Shown here piece after piece: positions 7,203 to 16,412 of a DNA stretch of 64,000 nt. Origin of the DNA: JACJVV01 sp964581515 (GTDB lineage Archaea > Nanobdellota > Nanobdellia > Woesearchaeales > JACJVV01); assembly GCA_964581515.1 (NCBI GenBank), contig CAZOOV010000005.1:62001-126000 (forward strand), read 5' to 3'. Below the pieces are notes generated by a model. It saw only the letters and a list, made by a program, of their open reading frames with translations, made no database searches and was not told where the DNA came from. Numbering within the stretch: the first letter of the stretch is position 1; every line of letters starts with the position of its first letter. A program made the position numbers and the translations under genes.

Positions 7203-9974
7203 TTAAGCAACAACAGTTTCTGTTGCTTCATCATAGGAAGATGAATCAGATGGAGAAGATATCTCTACTTCTTCAAGTGCTTCTGAAAGCTGTTGGGATG
7301 AATCTTTCTCTTCTAAGCCCCAGTTTACCTTCCATACCTGTATCTTTCCTCCTGTCACTTGATTTGTTTCTGAGAAAAGTTCAAAATGTTCTAAACCTTC
7401 TCCTTTAAAGAAGAACAATCTTGTGAACATGCTTCCAACATGAAGAGGATCTAAAAACATCGTTTGTCCATTAGGAAGTAAAATTGCTGATTGAGGCACT
7501 ACATTTCCTGAATACTCCTTAACAACAAAGTTACCATTTTCATCCAGATATCCCAATGAATCTAATGAAAGACGACCTTGTTGAGTATAAACATAAGCAT
7601 TCATGGTACTTAATTCTACCTCAAGTCCATTTTGACATTGTAACAACCCATTGTTCTCTGCACATGAAGTAAGTCCTGAATAATAGCCTGGCCAAGGAGA
7701 AATCCATTGGTCTGCTTTTGTCTGTTGAACTTCAGTATATATTGTAGGTGCAAGTTCTTTGCTAATACTAAAATTCTCCTCAAGAATCTTAATTCCTTCA
7801 TTATAAGAAGTGCCTTTAATTGTTTGCCAGATTTTAGCTTTAGTAAAATTCCATGAACCAAAATGCCCCCAAACACCTGCCTTTCCAATCATGTCTTCTG
7901 ATGCTATAAGATAATGTGGCATTAAATCTTCACAATGTGTCCGTTCTAAAACATTTTCAATCTGCTCATCTGAAAGATCTTCTGATTTAAGAGTCACTTC
8001 TGCATTTTCTTTATCTTGAAGCATGATTGTATCAAGAACCTGAACTGCACGAACTGTATCATTATTAAAATATAAATCAAGCATGTTAGGAGCATAATTT
8101 TGACCACAATTCAACATCTTTAAAATGCCTACTGAAGTCTGTTCATCTGATGTAAGAAAACTTTTTCCACCATAATGAATACTATTCTGATCTCCCCCAT
8201 CCATAGTGACCCTAACACCATTAGCTACAAACCAATGCCCAAAATCCCACCATGTGGTAATATAACCAATACCATCTTCTGCATCTAATTTAATTTCATT
8301 AAGAGTTTGATCCCATGCATCATTATAACTAGGGATTTCATTTAATGCAATATTATTTGCTGCTTTTACTGGTGAAATAAGCAAAAAACAAAATACTATG
8401 AAAATTACTATCTGTGTTATTACTTTACTTGATTCAAGATTTTTACTAACCCATTTAACTATAAACTCATGAAGTATGCCCATGCATGCTCCAAATGCTA
8501 TTGCAAAAGCTGGAACTAAAAGAAGTGCAAACCTCATTCCTTTAGTGAAACTATAAGCTGTTCCAATAAACCAAATGGTCAATAATATAGGATATAATAA
8601 ATTCCTTTTTCCCCCTTTATATTTCTTTAAGCCAGTTAATACTATACCTAAGATAGCTAACCAGAATAAGAATTTACCACCCATCTGACCGATTATACTT
8701 GCAAAAGGAACTTCATTGAATTCTGCAACTGTTGTAAGTACATTTGGCCATAATGATTTTACTGCTACACCTTTAAGAACAACAAAGTTCAAAATTGATG
8801 AAACCATTGTTATTATCACCCTACCTTTTGTAGCAATAATTAATGAAATAATTGAAACAACAAGGAATAATGCTCCTTTCATGAATGGTCCTTTAAGTTT
8901 CATGAAAAACTCTTTCTTTATTGATTTATGTTTGATTATCTCTCTGCCAACTACTAGTGCTCCCATCAATATTATTGCAGCAAGCATGAAATCAAATAAA
9001 TATTCTGGGAACCATATTTTAGAATAAATATAGAATGTTAAACCACCAAATAAAGAGTAAATTACTGATTTTTTTAAGTCCTTAGCATCATATGCTTCTA
9101 AGAAAAGCCACATCAAAAGCAAAGGAAATAATATGTTTGCTGAGTCAGTATCTGAGAATCCTGCAGGAGTCCTTCCTAAAAGCGCACCATTGACAGCAAT
9201 TATCATAGCAGCAAAAAAGCCACCCACATTACCACCTAATTTCTTTCCTATCAAAAATGCAGGTATAATAGATAATCCTATCAATATAACTGGAATAAGA
9301 AAGAATGCTGATAATAATGATGTATCTGAAAAGATATTCATAATCTTAAATATAATTATTCCAATAAAAGCCATAAGATTAAGATTTTCATTTCTAATAC
9401 CGAATCTTCCGTTTCTTAATGTATGATAACTTCCTTCTTCTACTAGTTTTGGTTCTTTGGATCTGAAACTGTAATAATCTTCTTCTGTGACTTGACAACC
9501 CACATGACCACACTCAAGATAATTCTTTGCAGAACCATACCATAAATAAGGGTCAATTGCAAGCAAGTAAGTCTGCCCATCTTCATCTTGAAAACGCGAT
9601 TTGAAATAATTTGATCTATCTTCAATTAAAGGTTGGATTTGATCCTTATTTGCTTCTATTACTTCAAGAAATTGTTCATTTGCAATAGCTTGTACCCTAT
9701 CACTTGGCAGATTAGGATTTTCTTGAAGCACTTGATCTACAATATTTGATTGAATCCCACTATACACTGAATTCTCTGCCCATTGATCTGTAACAGGCAA
9801 GGATGCAGGAAATAATCTAAAATAAGATGAAAATAAAATTGCAATCAGAATAAGAATGATTGGAATAACATATTTGTTATGCATAAAAATATTTTTTGTA
9901 TGTTTGAAAGCTTTCTTTGCTTGACCTTCTATTTTACCTATATCTAAAACTAGTTCTCCTTTATCTTCTGCCAT
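7203..9974 (-). CDS. aglB: oligosaccharyltransferase AglB (STT3 family)
   Basis: 923 residues. After a short cytoplasmic head, a membrane domain of about a dozen helices runs to about residue 545. It holds an acidic first loop (AIDPYLWYGSAKN) and GFSDTDS, matching the second D-x-D. The soluble C-terminal domain opens with TTWWDFGHW near residue 575, a WWDYG-type motif with Phe for Tyr that recognises the acceptor sequon N-x-S/T. It transfers the lipid-linked glycan to asparagine on exported proteins. The extreme C-terminus is Ser/Glu-rich. It is the first gene of the minus-strand glycan operon. Confidence 0.95.
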   Translation of the reverse strand: MAEDKGELVLDIGKIEGQAKKAFKHTKNIFMHNKYVIPIILILIAILFSSYFRLFPASLPVTDQWAENSVYSGIQSNIVDQVLQENPNLPSDRVQAIANEQFLEVIEANKDQIQPLIEDRSNYFKSRFQDEDGQTYLLAIDPYLWYGSAKNYLECGHVGCQVTEEDYYSFRSKEPKLVEEGSYHTLRNGRFGIRNENLNLMAFIGIIIFKIMNIFSDTSLLSAFFLIPVILIGLSIIPAFLIGKKLGGNVGGFFAAMIIAVNGALLGRTPAGFSDTDSANILFPLLLMWLFLEAYDAKDLKKSVIYSLFGGLTFYIYSKIWFPEYLFDFMLAAIILMGALVVGREIIKHKSIKKEFFMKLKGPFMKGALFLVVSIISLIIATKGRVIITMVSSILNFVVLKGVAVKSLWPNVLTTVAEFNEVPFASIIGQMGGKFLFWLAILGIVLTGLKKYKGGKRNLLYPILLTIWFIGTAYSFTKGMRFALLLVPAFAIAFGACMGILHEFIVKWVSKNLESSKVITQIVIFIVFCFLLISPVKAANNIALNEIPSYNDAWDQTLNEIKLDAEDGIGYITTWWDFGHWFVANGVRVTMDGGDQNSIHYGGKSFLTSDEQTSVGILKMLNCGQNYAPNMLDLYFNNDTVRAVQVLDTIMLQDKENAEVTLKSEDLSDEQIENVLERTHCEDLMPHYLIASEDMIGKAGVWGHFGSWNFTKAKIWQTIKGTSYNEGIKILEENFSISKELAPTIYTEVQQTKADQWISPWPGYYSGLTSCAENNGLLQCQNGLEVELSTMNAYVYTQQGRLSLDSLGYLDENGNFVVKEYSGNVVPQSAILLPNGQTMFLDPLHVGSMFTRLFFFKGEGLEHFELFSETNQVTGGKIQVWKVNWGLEEKDSSQQLSEALEEVEISSPSDSSSYDEATETVVA

Positions 9975-10280
<306 letters not shown>

Positions 10281-11231
10281 ATGAAGAAAATTGTAGATAC
10301 AGTATATTCTAACTTACTACGTATAAAGAAAAATGAGAGTGTGTTAATAATCTGTGATAAGAAAACAAAAAAAATTGCGGAAGTATTCTTTGAACATGGT
10401 TATGAATATGGCGACCATACATTGTGCTTTGAAATTAAAGAAGGAAAAAGACATGGAGAAGAACCTCCAAAAGAAATTGCAGAATTGTTTTTACAATATG
10501 ATATACTCCTACTTATTACTACAAAATCCCTTAGCCATTGTGATGCAACAAAAAAAGCTTTATCAAAAGGAGCAAGAGCAGTCACTATGCCCACCATCAC
10601 TTCGGATATATTGAAAAGATGTGTTGATATAGATTATAAAGCATTAGAGGTTTTGCATAAAAAACTTGAAAGATATATGAAAAAAGCTAAAATCGTCAGA
10701 GTAACAACAAAAAAAGGAACTGATATCTCATTTAAGATATATAATAACAAAATCATATCTGAAACTTCTTTGCATAAAAAAGGAGATTTCCACAATATCC
10801 CCATGGGTGAAGTATTTGTATCACCAAAAGAAGGAACAGCTGAAGGGACATATGTAATCGATGGGAGTCATTCTGGAGTTGGAAAGGTTTCTATAACAAA
10901 GCCAATTAAAATTACAGTAAAAAAAGGATACGCAGTGAAGATTGAGGGTGACGCTAAAGCTAAGAAGCTTGATAAAATGCTAAAAGCTGTAAGGAAGAAA
11001 GGGGCTTACAATATAGCTGAACTTGGAATAGGCACAAATCCAAAAGCAAAAATAATAGGAAATCCTTTAGAAGATGAAAAAGTAATGGGAACATGTCATA
11101 TTGCTCTTGGTAAGAATTCTGCATTTGGAGGGAAAATCAATGTACCAATACATCTTGATGGTATAATGAGAAAACCAACAATTTATTTTGATAAGAAAAT
11201 CATAATGAAGGATGGTAAATTTCTTATTTAG
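10281..11231 (+). CDS. M29-like (thermophilic aminopeptidase family) protein
   Basis: 316 residues. The C-terminal half carries the family layout: FHNIPMGEVFVSPKEGTAEG, NIAELGIGTNPKAK, GNPLEDEKVMGTCHIALG, and an H-x-D-G (IHLDG) near the end. These are the places where M29 aminopeptidases place metal-binding Glu, His and Asp residues. M29 enzymes remove N-terminal residues from peptides using two metal ions; related proteins act as ring-cleaving dioxygenases, so the reaction is not certain. At 316 residues it is shorter than typical M29 members. It converges on TGT and their 3' ends overlap by eight bases. Confidence 0.7.
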   Translation: MKKIVDTVYSNLLRIKKNESVLIICDKKTKKIAEVFFEHGYEYGDHTLCFEIKEGKRHGEEPPKEIAELFLQYDILLLITTKSLSHCDATKKALSKGARAVTMPTITSDILKRCVDIDYKALEVLHKKLERYMKKAKIVRVTTKKGTDISFKIYNNKIISETSLHKKGDFHNIPMGEVFVSPKEGTAEGTYVIDGSHSGVGKVSITKPIKITVKKGYAVKIEGDAKAKKLDKMLKAVRKKGAYNIAELGIGTNPKAKIIGNPLEDEKVMGTCHIALGKNSAFGGKINVPIHLDGIMRKPTIYFDKKIIMKDGKFLI

Positions 11232-12486
11232 AAAATTTAAGTTGATTCTTTTTATTATTCTCTTTTTCTGCTTTTCTTCTTGTCCACTCTTGTCGATCTG
11301 CTTTTGATTTCTTTTTTGACTTCTTTTGTTTTGTTTCTAATTCCTTTTGTATACGTTTATCTTCTTTATCGTAAATCTTTTTTATGGTATTCTTAAAAGA
11401 AGTATATTTCTTCTTCTTGATTGCGTCTCTTGCTTGTTCCATCAGACGCATCAGATAATATAATTGATGATAAGTTGCTAAATGATATCCTGTACCTTCT
11501 TTTTGTGATAATTGATATCTGATAAATGCTCTTGTATATTTCTTGCATACATGACAATCACAATTCTTGTCTAAAGGTGATTTATCATGTTCAAACTCTT
11601 TTCTCATAAGACGAAGCTTACCTTCTGATGTAAATATTGTTCCTCTTCTTGCATTTTGAGTAGGAAACCTGCTATCGAACATATCAACACCAAGGCCAAT
11701 TGCCTCAAGAAGTTCCATGGGTGATCCAAGACCCATTAGATAACATGGTTTATCTTTTGGCATAATAGATTTATGGATTCTTACCATCTCAAACATTTTC
11801 TTCTTTGGTTCACCGAGTGCAAGTCCACCAATTGAAAAACCATCAACATCAATATCCTTTAGTTCTTTACAGCTTTGTTTTCTAAGATCCTTATGAGTGC
11901 CACCTTGAGTAATAGCAAATAGAAGTTGCTTTTTCTTTTTTCCTTTGTTTAATTTGTCATGATGCTCTTTACATCTTTTTGCCCAATCTGTTGTTTTTTT
12001 AATAGCATCCAGGATTCTTGTTTTTGAATGACTAACTAAAGGCATACTATCAAGACACATAGCTATATCACTACCTATATTCATCTGGATATGCATATCT
12101 CCTTCTGGTGTAACAAAATGTTTTGTGCCATCAAATGGGCTTCTGAACCAGACCCCTTCTTTAGTAGTCTTTATCAAAAATGCTTCTTTATACATCTGAA
12201 ATCCGCCAGAATCAGTAGCATTTATGCCGTGATAATCCATGAATTTCTTGATTCCACCATGATTTTTGAAAAATTCATCTCCAGGTCTAAGATATAATAC
12301 AAATGCATTTGATATAACTGCAGTATTGCCCATAGATTTTAAATCATTACTTGATATATACTTAACTGTGGCTTTTGTAGCAACAGGCATAAAGAATGGA
12401 GACTCTATGGTTCCTGATTTTGTTTCTAACTTTGCAACACGTGCCTTCTTATCCTTATGTGTTATCTTAAATGTTTTAATTGCCAT
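11224..12486 (-). CDS. tgt: tRNA-guanine transglycosylase, bacterial/eukaryal-type architecture
   Basis: 420 residues from ATG 12486 (a start at 12501 adds MRTKI). It exchanges guanine in tRNA for a deazaguanine base. Visible sites: TDSGGFQMY (active-site Asp), MCLDSMP, FAITQGG, GFSIGGLALGEP, and MFDSRFPTQNARRG with the nucleophile Asp. A C-x-C-x2-C zinc site (CDCHVC) is followed by a His about 25 residues on. This layout is that of bacterial QueTGT; archaeal ArcTGT differs around the nucleophile and carries C-terminal PUA-linked domains, absent here. The C-terminal 40 residues are Lys-rich. The incorporated base, queuine-like or preQ0, cannot be told. Confidence 0.88.
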   Translation of the reverse strand: MAIKTFKITHKDKKARVAKLETKSGTIESPFFMPVATKATVKYISSNDLKSMGNTAVISNAFVLYLRPGDEFFKNHGGIKKFMDYHGINATDSGGFQMYKEAFLIKTTKEGVWFRSPFDGTKHFVTPEGDMHIQMNIGSDIAMCLDSMPLVSHSKTRILDAIKKTTDWAKRCKEHHDKLNKGKKKKQLLFAITQGGTHKDLRKQSCKELKDIDVDGFSIGGLALGEPKKKMFEMVRIHKSIMPKDKPCYLMGLGSPMELLEAIGLGVDMFDSRFPTQNARRGTIFTSEGKLRLMRKEFEHDKSPLDKNCDCHVCKKYTRAFIRYQLSQKEGTGYHLATYHQLYYLMRLMEQARDAIKKKKYTSFKNTIKKIYDKEDKRIQKELETKQKKSKKKSKADRQEWTRRKAEKENNKKNQLKFSK

Positions 12487-12557
12487 TATTTTAGTTCTCA
12501 TTAATTTAGTTTAGATTAAATTTATTTTATTAAATTAAATAATACTATTTATTGTTA

Positions 12558-13343
12558 TTATGACAATTCCATTATAAGCTTTGCTGCTAATCCTGAAGTC
12601 ATGTCATTTATATCTTTTTTTGGATTTACCTCAACAATATCTGATATTTTTATAAGGTCTGTTGATTTTATCTGCTGAATCATATGGATAATTTCTCTTG
12701 ATGACAAACCACCATGTTCTGTATAACCTGTTCCAATCGCTTCTACAGGGTCAACTGCATCAATATCCAATGAAAGATATATCGGAAGATTTGATTCTTT
12801 TATCTTAATCAAAATGTTTTTTGTTACTTGTTTTACATCTTTGTCAAAAATTGTTTTCATATCATAATATAAGATATTTTTCTTCTTTAGATAATCAATC
12901 TCTATTTTGTCCCAATTCCTAACACCTATTATAATTATGTTCTCTGGTTTTACAATATTCTCTTCAATTAATACCTTTAGATAATCTTCTTGGGTAGGAG
13001 GTTTGAAATCATCCATAAGATCAGGATGTGCATCAAATATAATCAACATAAATTCAGATGTGTTCTTTGAAAATCCCTTTACTGCTGGATATGTTATTGA
13101 ATGATCACCACCTAAAAGAATTGCATTTTTTTTGATTTTTGATATTGCATCTTGAATGTTATCATGGCTTTGCCCAATATTTTTCTCATCTACTTCTATT
13201 TGTTCTATTATGAATTTTGGTTCGATACCTTCTTCATTTGAGAATTTATCTTTTAGCCTTTCGAGGATCTTATCTGGTGCCATATTAGATCCATCACCAT
13301 GACCTAAGCCTCCACCGCTGAAAGGTATTTTTATCAGTTTCAT
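12558..13343 (-). CDS. speB: agmatinase/arginase-family ureohydrolase
   Basis: 261 residues. All metal-binding motifs are present: LGGDHS, FDAHPDL and LSLDIDAVDP, giving the expected His and Asp ligands for two manganese ions. The family cleaves agmatine to putrescine and urea, or arginine to ornithine. The gene overlaps the HAD phosphatase by four bases in an operon with an ODC-fold decarboxylase and deoxyhypusine synthase. That context favours agmatinase, feeding polyamine synthesis for hypusine. Arginase or another guanidino-hydrolase activity is possible. Confidence 0.85.
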   Translation of the reverse strand: MKLIKIPFSGGGLGHGDGSNMAPDKILERLKDKFSNEEGIEPKFIIEQIEVDEKNIGQSHDNIQDAISKIKKNAILLGGDHSITYPAVKGFSKNTSEFMLIIFDAHPDLMDDFKPPTQEDYLKVLIEENIVKPENIIIIGVRNWDKIEIDYLKKKNILYYDMKTIFDKDVKQVTKNILIKIKESNLPIYLSLDIDAVDPVEAIGTGYTEHGGLSSREIIHMIQQIKSTDLIKISDIVEVNPKKDINDMTSGLAAKLIMELS

Positions 13344-13999
13344 TTTAAGAACCCTATTATTTTATCTGTATCATCAAAGTTAGCTATTAAATAATCAGGA
13401 TCATGGCTCTTTAACACATCCAAGTTTTCTTCACCGCACCCTACAGCAAGACACTTACAATCATTATCTTTAGCACATTTTATGTCTAACACTGTATCTC
13501 CAATAATATAAATTTCATCAGGAGTAGATTTGAATTTTGTTTTAAATTCTGCAATTGCAATAGGGACCAGATCTGATCTATTTAGAGACATATCCCCATA
13601 AGAACCTATCTCTATATAATTCCAAATTCCTGCAGCGGATAATTTTGCCTTGGCTTTGCCTTTTAGGTTGCCAGTCAATACACCTATAATAACATCTTTT
13701 TGTTTAAGTGCTTCAAGGAGTTTAATAATTCCTGGCATTACTTTTAATTTCTTATTTGTTAATTGCTCTGAAACTACAGTTTCAATACTTTCAAATATTT
13801 TTAAGAAATTGTTATCTTGCTTAGGATCAATCCCATTTAATCTGCACATTTCATAAACTATCCTCTTATCAGTCTTGCCCTTCATATCAGATCTTTTTAG
13901 AGACTTAACACCACAACATCTTCTAAATGATTCATCCCAATATTTTACCTGTCCAATAGGAATCAAGGTGCCGTCGATGTCAAATAAGATTAATTTCAT
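13340..13999 (-). CDS. HAD-superfamily phosphatase
   Basis: 219 residues. HAD motif I is LFDIDGTLI (nucleophile Asp plus general acid Asp), motif II is GVLTGN, motif III is a Lys in the KGKAKAKL stretch, and motif IV is IGDTVLDI. A helical cap domain sits between motifs I and II, as in phosphoglycolate phosphatase (subfamily I). The substrate is unknown. Its position between the decarboxylase and the agmatinase suggests a link to that pathway or a housekeeping repair role, but nothing ties it to a polyamine. Confidence 0.82.
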   Translation of the reverse strand: MKLILFDIDGTLIPIGQVKYWDESFRRCCGVKSLKRSDMKGKTDKRIVYEMCRLNGIDPKQDNNFLKIFESIETVVSEQLTNKKLKVMPGIIKLLEALKQKDVIIGVLTGNLKGKAKAKLSAAGIWNYIEIGSYGDMSLNRSDLVPIAIAEFKTKFKSTPDEIYIIGDTVLDIKCAKDNDCKCLAVGCGEENLDVLKSHDPDYLIANFDDTDKIIGFLK

Positions 14000-14020
14000 T
14001 TTGTCGTTACCTTCATATTT

Positions 14021-15082
14021 TTATTCAATTATTTCCGTCTCAAGCTTTACCAAATCACAAAAATCACATGCAAAATTATATGCGCCAGCATTAAGGAAAG
14101 TTATCCTATCACCTATCTTAGGATTTTCTAAATATATCCTATATCTGAATATATCCATTGAACATGGAGTGCATCCTTTAATAATGTAAGGCTTTATCTT
14201 ATTCTGGTCTGTTATATTCTCTTTTTTTAATTCTCCTTCAACCAAAAGCCTTGTCGGCACAGTGAATGCATCAGTATCGCCATGATAGACGGAAGCATTG
14301 ACAATTATATTATTCTCATACATAGTCTGTATGTAAGTGACTAACTTTACAGCCGGAGCGCAAATAAATCTGCCTGGTTCTATAATAAGCTTGATTGATT
14401 TTTCATTAAGCCATATTTTAAGTTCTTTTATCTTCTTATAGATTGATTTGAAGGCGTCAGTGTTTGTATTTGCATATTCACAAGGAAATCCTCCACCAAT
14501 ATCCATAAAACCAATAATTCGTAATGTTTCTTCATCAAACATATTGCCTATTTCATATATGAGATTCCATTCTGCTATATTCTGCGTCTTCCTGAAGAAA
14601 TGAATTCCTAACGAATTAATACAGGGATGATCTTTGAGCTCTTTAATTCGTCTGTTAACGATATCACAAGACATGCCAAATACAAAATAACGCTCAGTCT
14701 TAAGAGTATTCTCCTTTAGTTTAGTCCGAAGAAAAAGGTCAATCGTTTTACTCTCATGGTTTTTCAAATAAGCTAACAATGAATCAAGATCAGACTCATT
14801 ATCAACTATGAACCTAGTTATGCCTAGAGAAAGAAGCTCTTGAATTCCTTCAATATCCCAGCCCTGGGCTAAAAATAAAACTTTGGCCTTATCTTTTACC
14901 CTTTTCAGTCCTTCTTTAGTATGTACCAGAAACTCTGAATCAGTATTCTCTTCTAGGACTGAAGTAACTTCTGGATTAGTCTTTGAACTATAGAAAACAA
15001 AATCTACCATCTCTTTCAATATAGTATATTGTTCAATCACTTTATTTTTTGAAAGTACAAATTTTGGTTTATGCTTTTGCAT
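14021..15082 (-). CDS. PLP-dependent decarboxylase, ornithine/arginine decarboxylase fold
   Basis: 353 residues, alanine-racemase-type barrel followed by a beta domain. FYSSKTNP holds the pyridoxal-phosphate Lys, GIHFFRK matches the G-x-H-x-G region in a variant form, GFMDIGGGFP is the phosphate-binding glycine loop, IEPGRF is the EPGR motif, and GCTPCSMD matches the C-x-x-D active-site segment. NAGAYNF near the C-terminus fits the conserved GAY. It should decarboxylate ornithine, arginine or diaminopimelate. The agmatinase two genes on favours arginine, but most archaeal arginine decarboxylases are pyruvoyl enzymes, so this is inference. The 5' end overlaps deoxyhypusine synthase by 14 bases. 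Confidence 0.82.
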   Translation of the reverse strand: MQKHKPKFVLSKNKVIEQYTILKEMVDFVFYSSKTNPEVTSVLEENTDSEFLVHTKEGLKRVKDKAKVLFLAQGWDIEGIQELLSLGITRFIVDNESDLDSLLAYLKNHESKTIDLFLRTKLKENTLKTERYFVFGMSCDIVNRRIKELKDHPCINSLGIHFFRKTQNIAEWNLIYEIGNMFDEETLRIIGFMDIGGGFPCEYANTNTDAFKSIYKKIKELKIWLNEKSIKLIIEPGRFICAPAVKLVTYIQTMYENNIIVNASVYHGDTDAFTVPTRLLVEGELKKENITDQNKIKPYIIKGCTPCSMDIFRYRIYLENPKIGDRITFLNAGAYNFACDFCDLVKLETEIIE

Positions 15083-16079
15083 TTTTTTTCATCTCATTTG
15101 TGATTTTATTATCTGATTTAGATCCCTTAGTTTGTTTTTTTGGTTTTAGGAGATTTTCTTCCTCAAGAGATTCTAGTGCACCAATCATAGCTAATGGAAA
15201 TGTAATCGTAACATCACCAATAACAGTCGCTATATCACTCTCTTCTTTAACTTTACCCCATGATTTTGCTTCTTGAGTTGTTGCTCCTGACATGCTTCCT
15301 GAGGTTTTTTGAGCAGTTGTCATATAGACTGCGTAATTAGCTCCTCCATTCAGAAGTGTTGAAAGGATTGCATGATGTTTTGAAATGCTGCCACCAAGTG
15401 CAATGACTCCTTTTTTCTCGTCATAACTTGTTGAGAATAATATATTACCAAAATCTTTGACAACATCAACTATGAAATCATCATGTTTCTGCTGAAATAA
15501 ATATAAATGAAAACCAAAAGCACCATCAGTTATCGCAGGACAGAATATAGGAATATCATTTTTTGCTGCCTGGTAAAGAATAGATGAAGAATCATCTAAC
15601 ATGAGTCCTATTTCTTTTAACATATCTGAAACTGCCCATCTCTTTTGTTTTTTGTAAAGCTTATCAAGAATTTCAAGCATCATATCTTCAAAATGCATAT
15701 AGCTCTCATTATTAACAAAGATATTGCCAATCCTGTTTATGCCTTTCTCATGAAGTTCTACATCGTCTGAATCAAATTTACCTACTTTGAATTTCTCGCC
15801 TGTTGCTTTCATAATATCTTCTTCTATCCCACCAACTGTAGTCACTATAACATCTGCCATCTTTAAGTTGATTATCTGAGCAAAAAATCCCCTTAATCCA
15901 GAAGTAACCATATTTGAAGTAAATGTAAGGAAAATCTTTGCACTATCTTTTTTCATCTTAACAAATACTTGAGAAGCTTTCTTCAGCTCTATACTTTGAT
16001 AGCCAAGTGTCTGATATGAATCTAGAAGATCCTTGACCAACATGCCTTTTTTCCATTTAAAATCATTGATATATTCCAT
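15069..16079 (-). CDS. dys: deoxyhypusine synthase
   Basis: 336 residues from ATG 16079, which has an AGGTGA Shine-Dalgarno five bases upstream (a GTG three codons earlier is less likely). It moves the aminobutyl group of spermidine to a lysine of aIF5A using NAD. Seen: ALGGSISKHHAI (active-site His region), NYAVYMTTAQKTSGSMSGA (NAD/spermidine loop) and AKSWGKV with the catalytic Lys. It heads an operon with a PLP decarboxylase, a HAD phosphatase and an agmatinase, so enzyme and precursor supply are encoded together. No spermidine synthase is visible in the window. Confidence 0.93.
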   Translation of the reverse strand: MEYINDFKWKKGMLVKDLLDSYQTLGYQSIELKKASQVFVKMKKDSAKIFLTFTSNMVTSGLRGFFAQIINLKMADVIVTTVGGIEEDIMKATGEKFKVGKFDSDDVELHEKGINRIGNIFVNNESYMHFEDMMLEILDKLYKKQKRWAVSDMLKEIGLMLDDSSSILYQAAKNDIPIFCPAITDGAFGFHLYLFQQKHDDFIVDVVKDFGNILFSTSYDEKKGVIALGGSISKHHAILSTLLNGGANYAVYMTTAQKTSGSMSGATTQEAKSWGKVKEESDIATVIGDVTITFPLAMIGALESLEEENLLKPKKQTKGSKSDNKITNEMKKNAKA

Positions 16080-16412
16080 TATTATCACCTGATGAATTGA
16101 TTTTGAGTTTATTTTAAGTTAATTTGAGTTAAATTTATTGGGTTTGTGTTGAATTTGAATTAAAATGCCCTTATCTTGAATAAATCTTAAATTAAAGATA
16201 TAAAAGCTAATATAACTAAAACAATGAGAAATCTAAATAAAATTATCGACCTGCACGGCTTACTGTATCAAATAAAGCATTCTTAAATTGCATAGTGCTG
16301 AAAAGCCTTGTTGGTTTATAAAGGTTACCTTCTGATGGGGCTTACTTATTTCGTTCTATATTAGAGAGGGATGCATAATGTTTTTAAATAAAATAGAGTT
16401 TTTCCTGATATC
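16080..16412. promoter_or_regulatory. divergent promoter region of dys and aspS
   Basis: No ORF of note. On the plus strand, TTTAAATA at 16383-16390 puts a start site at about 16412, so aspS is probably leaderless. A second TATA-like TTTATAAAG at about 16317-16325 could give a longer aspS transcript beginning near 16347. Between 16280 and 16350 there are short complementary pieces (AAGCC/GGCTT, AAGG/CCTT) that could form a hairpin. No recognised RNA family was seen. Confidence 0.45.

Noticed and set aside
16240..16412. Small RNA or riboswitch upstream of aspS.
   Set aside because: Only short complementary pieces and a second TATA-like box are visible; no conserved motif.
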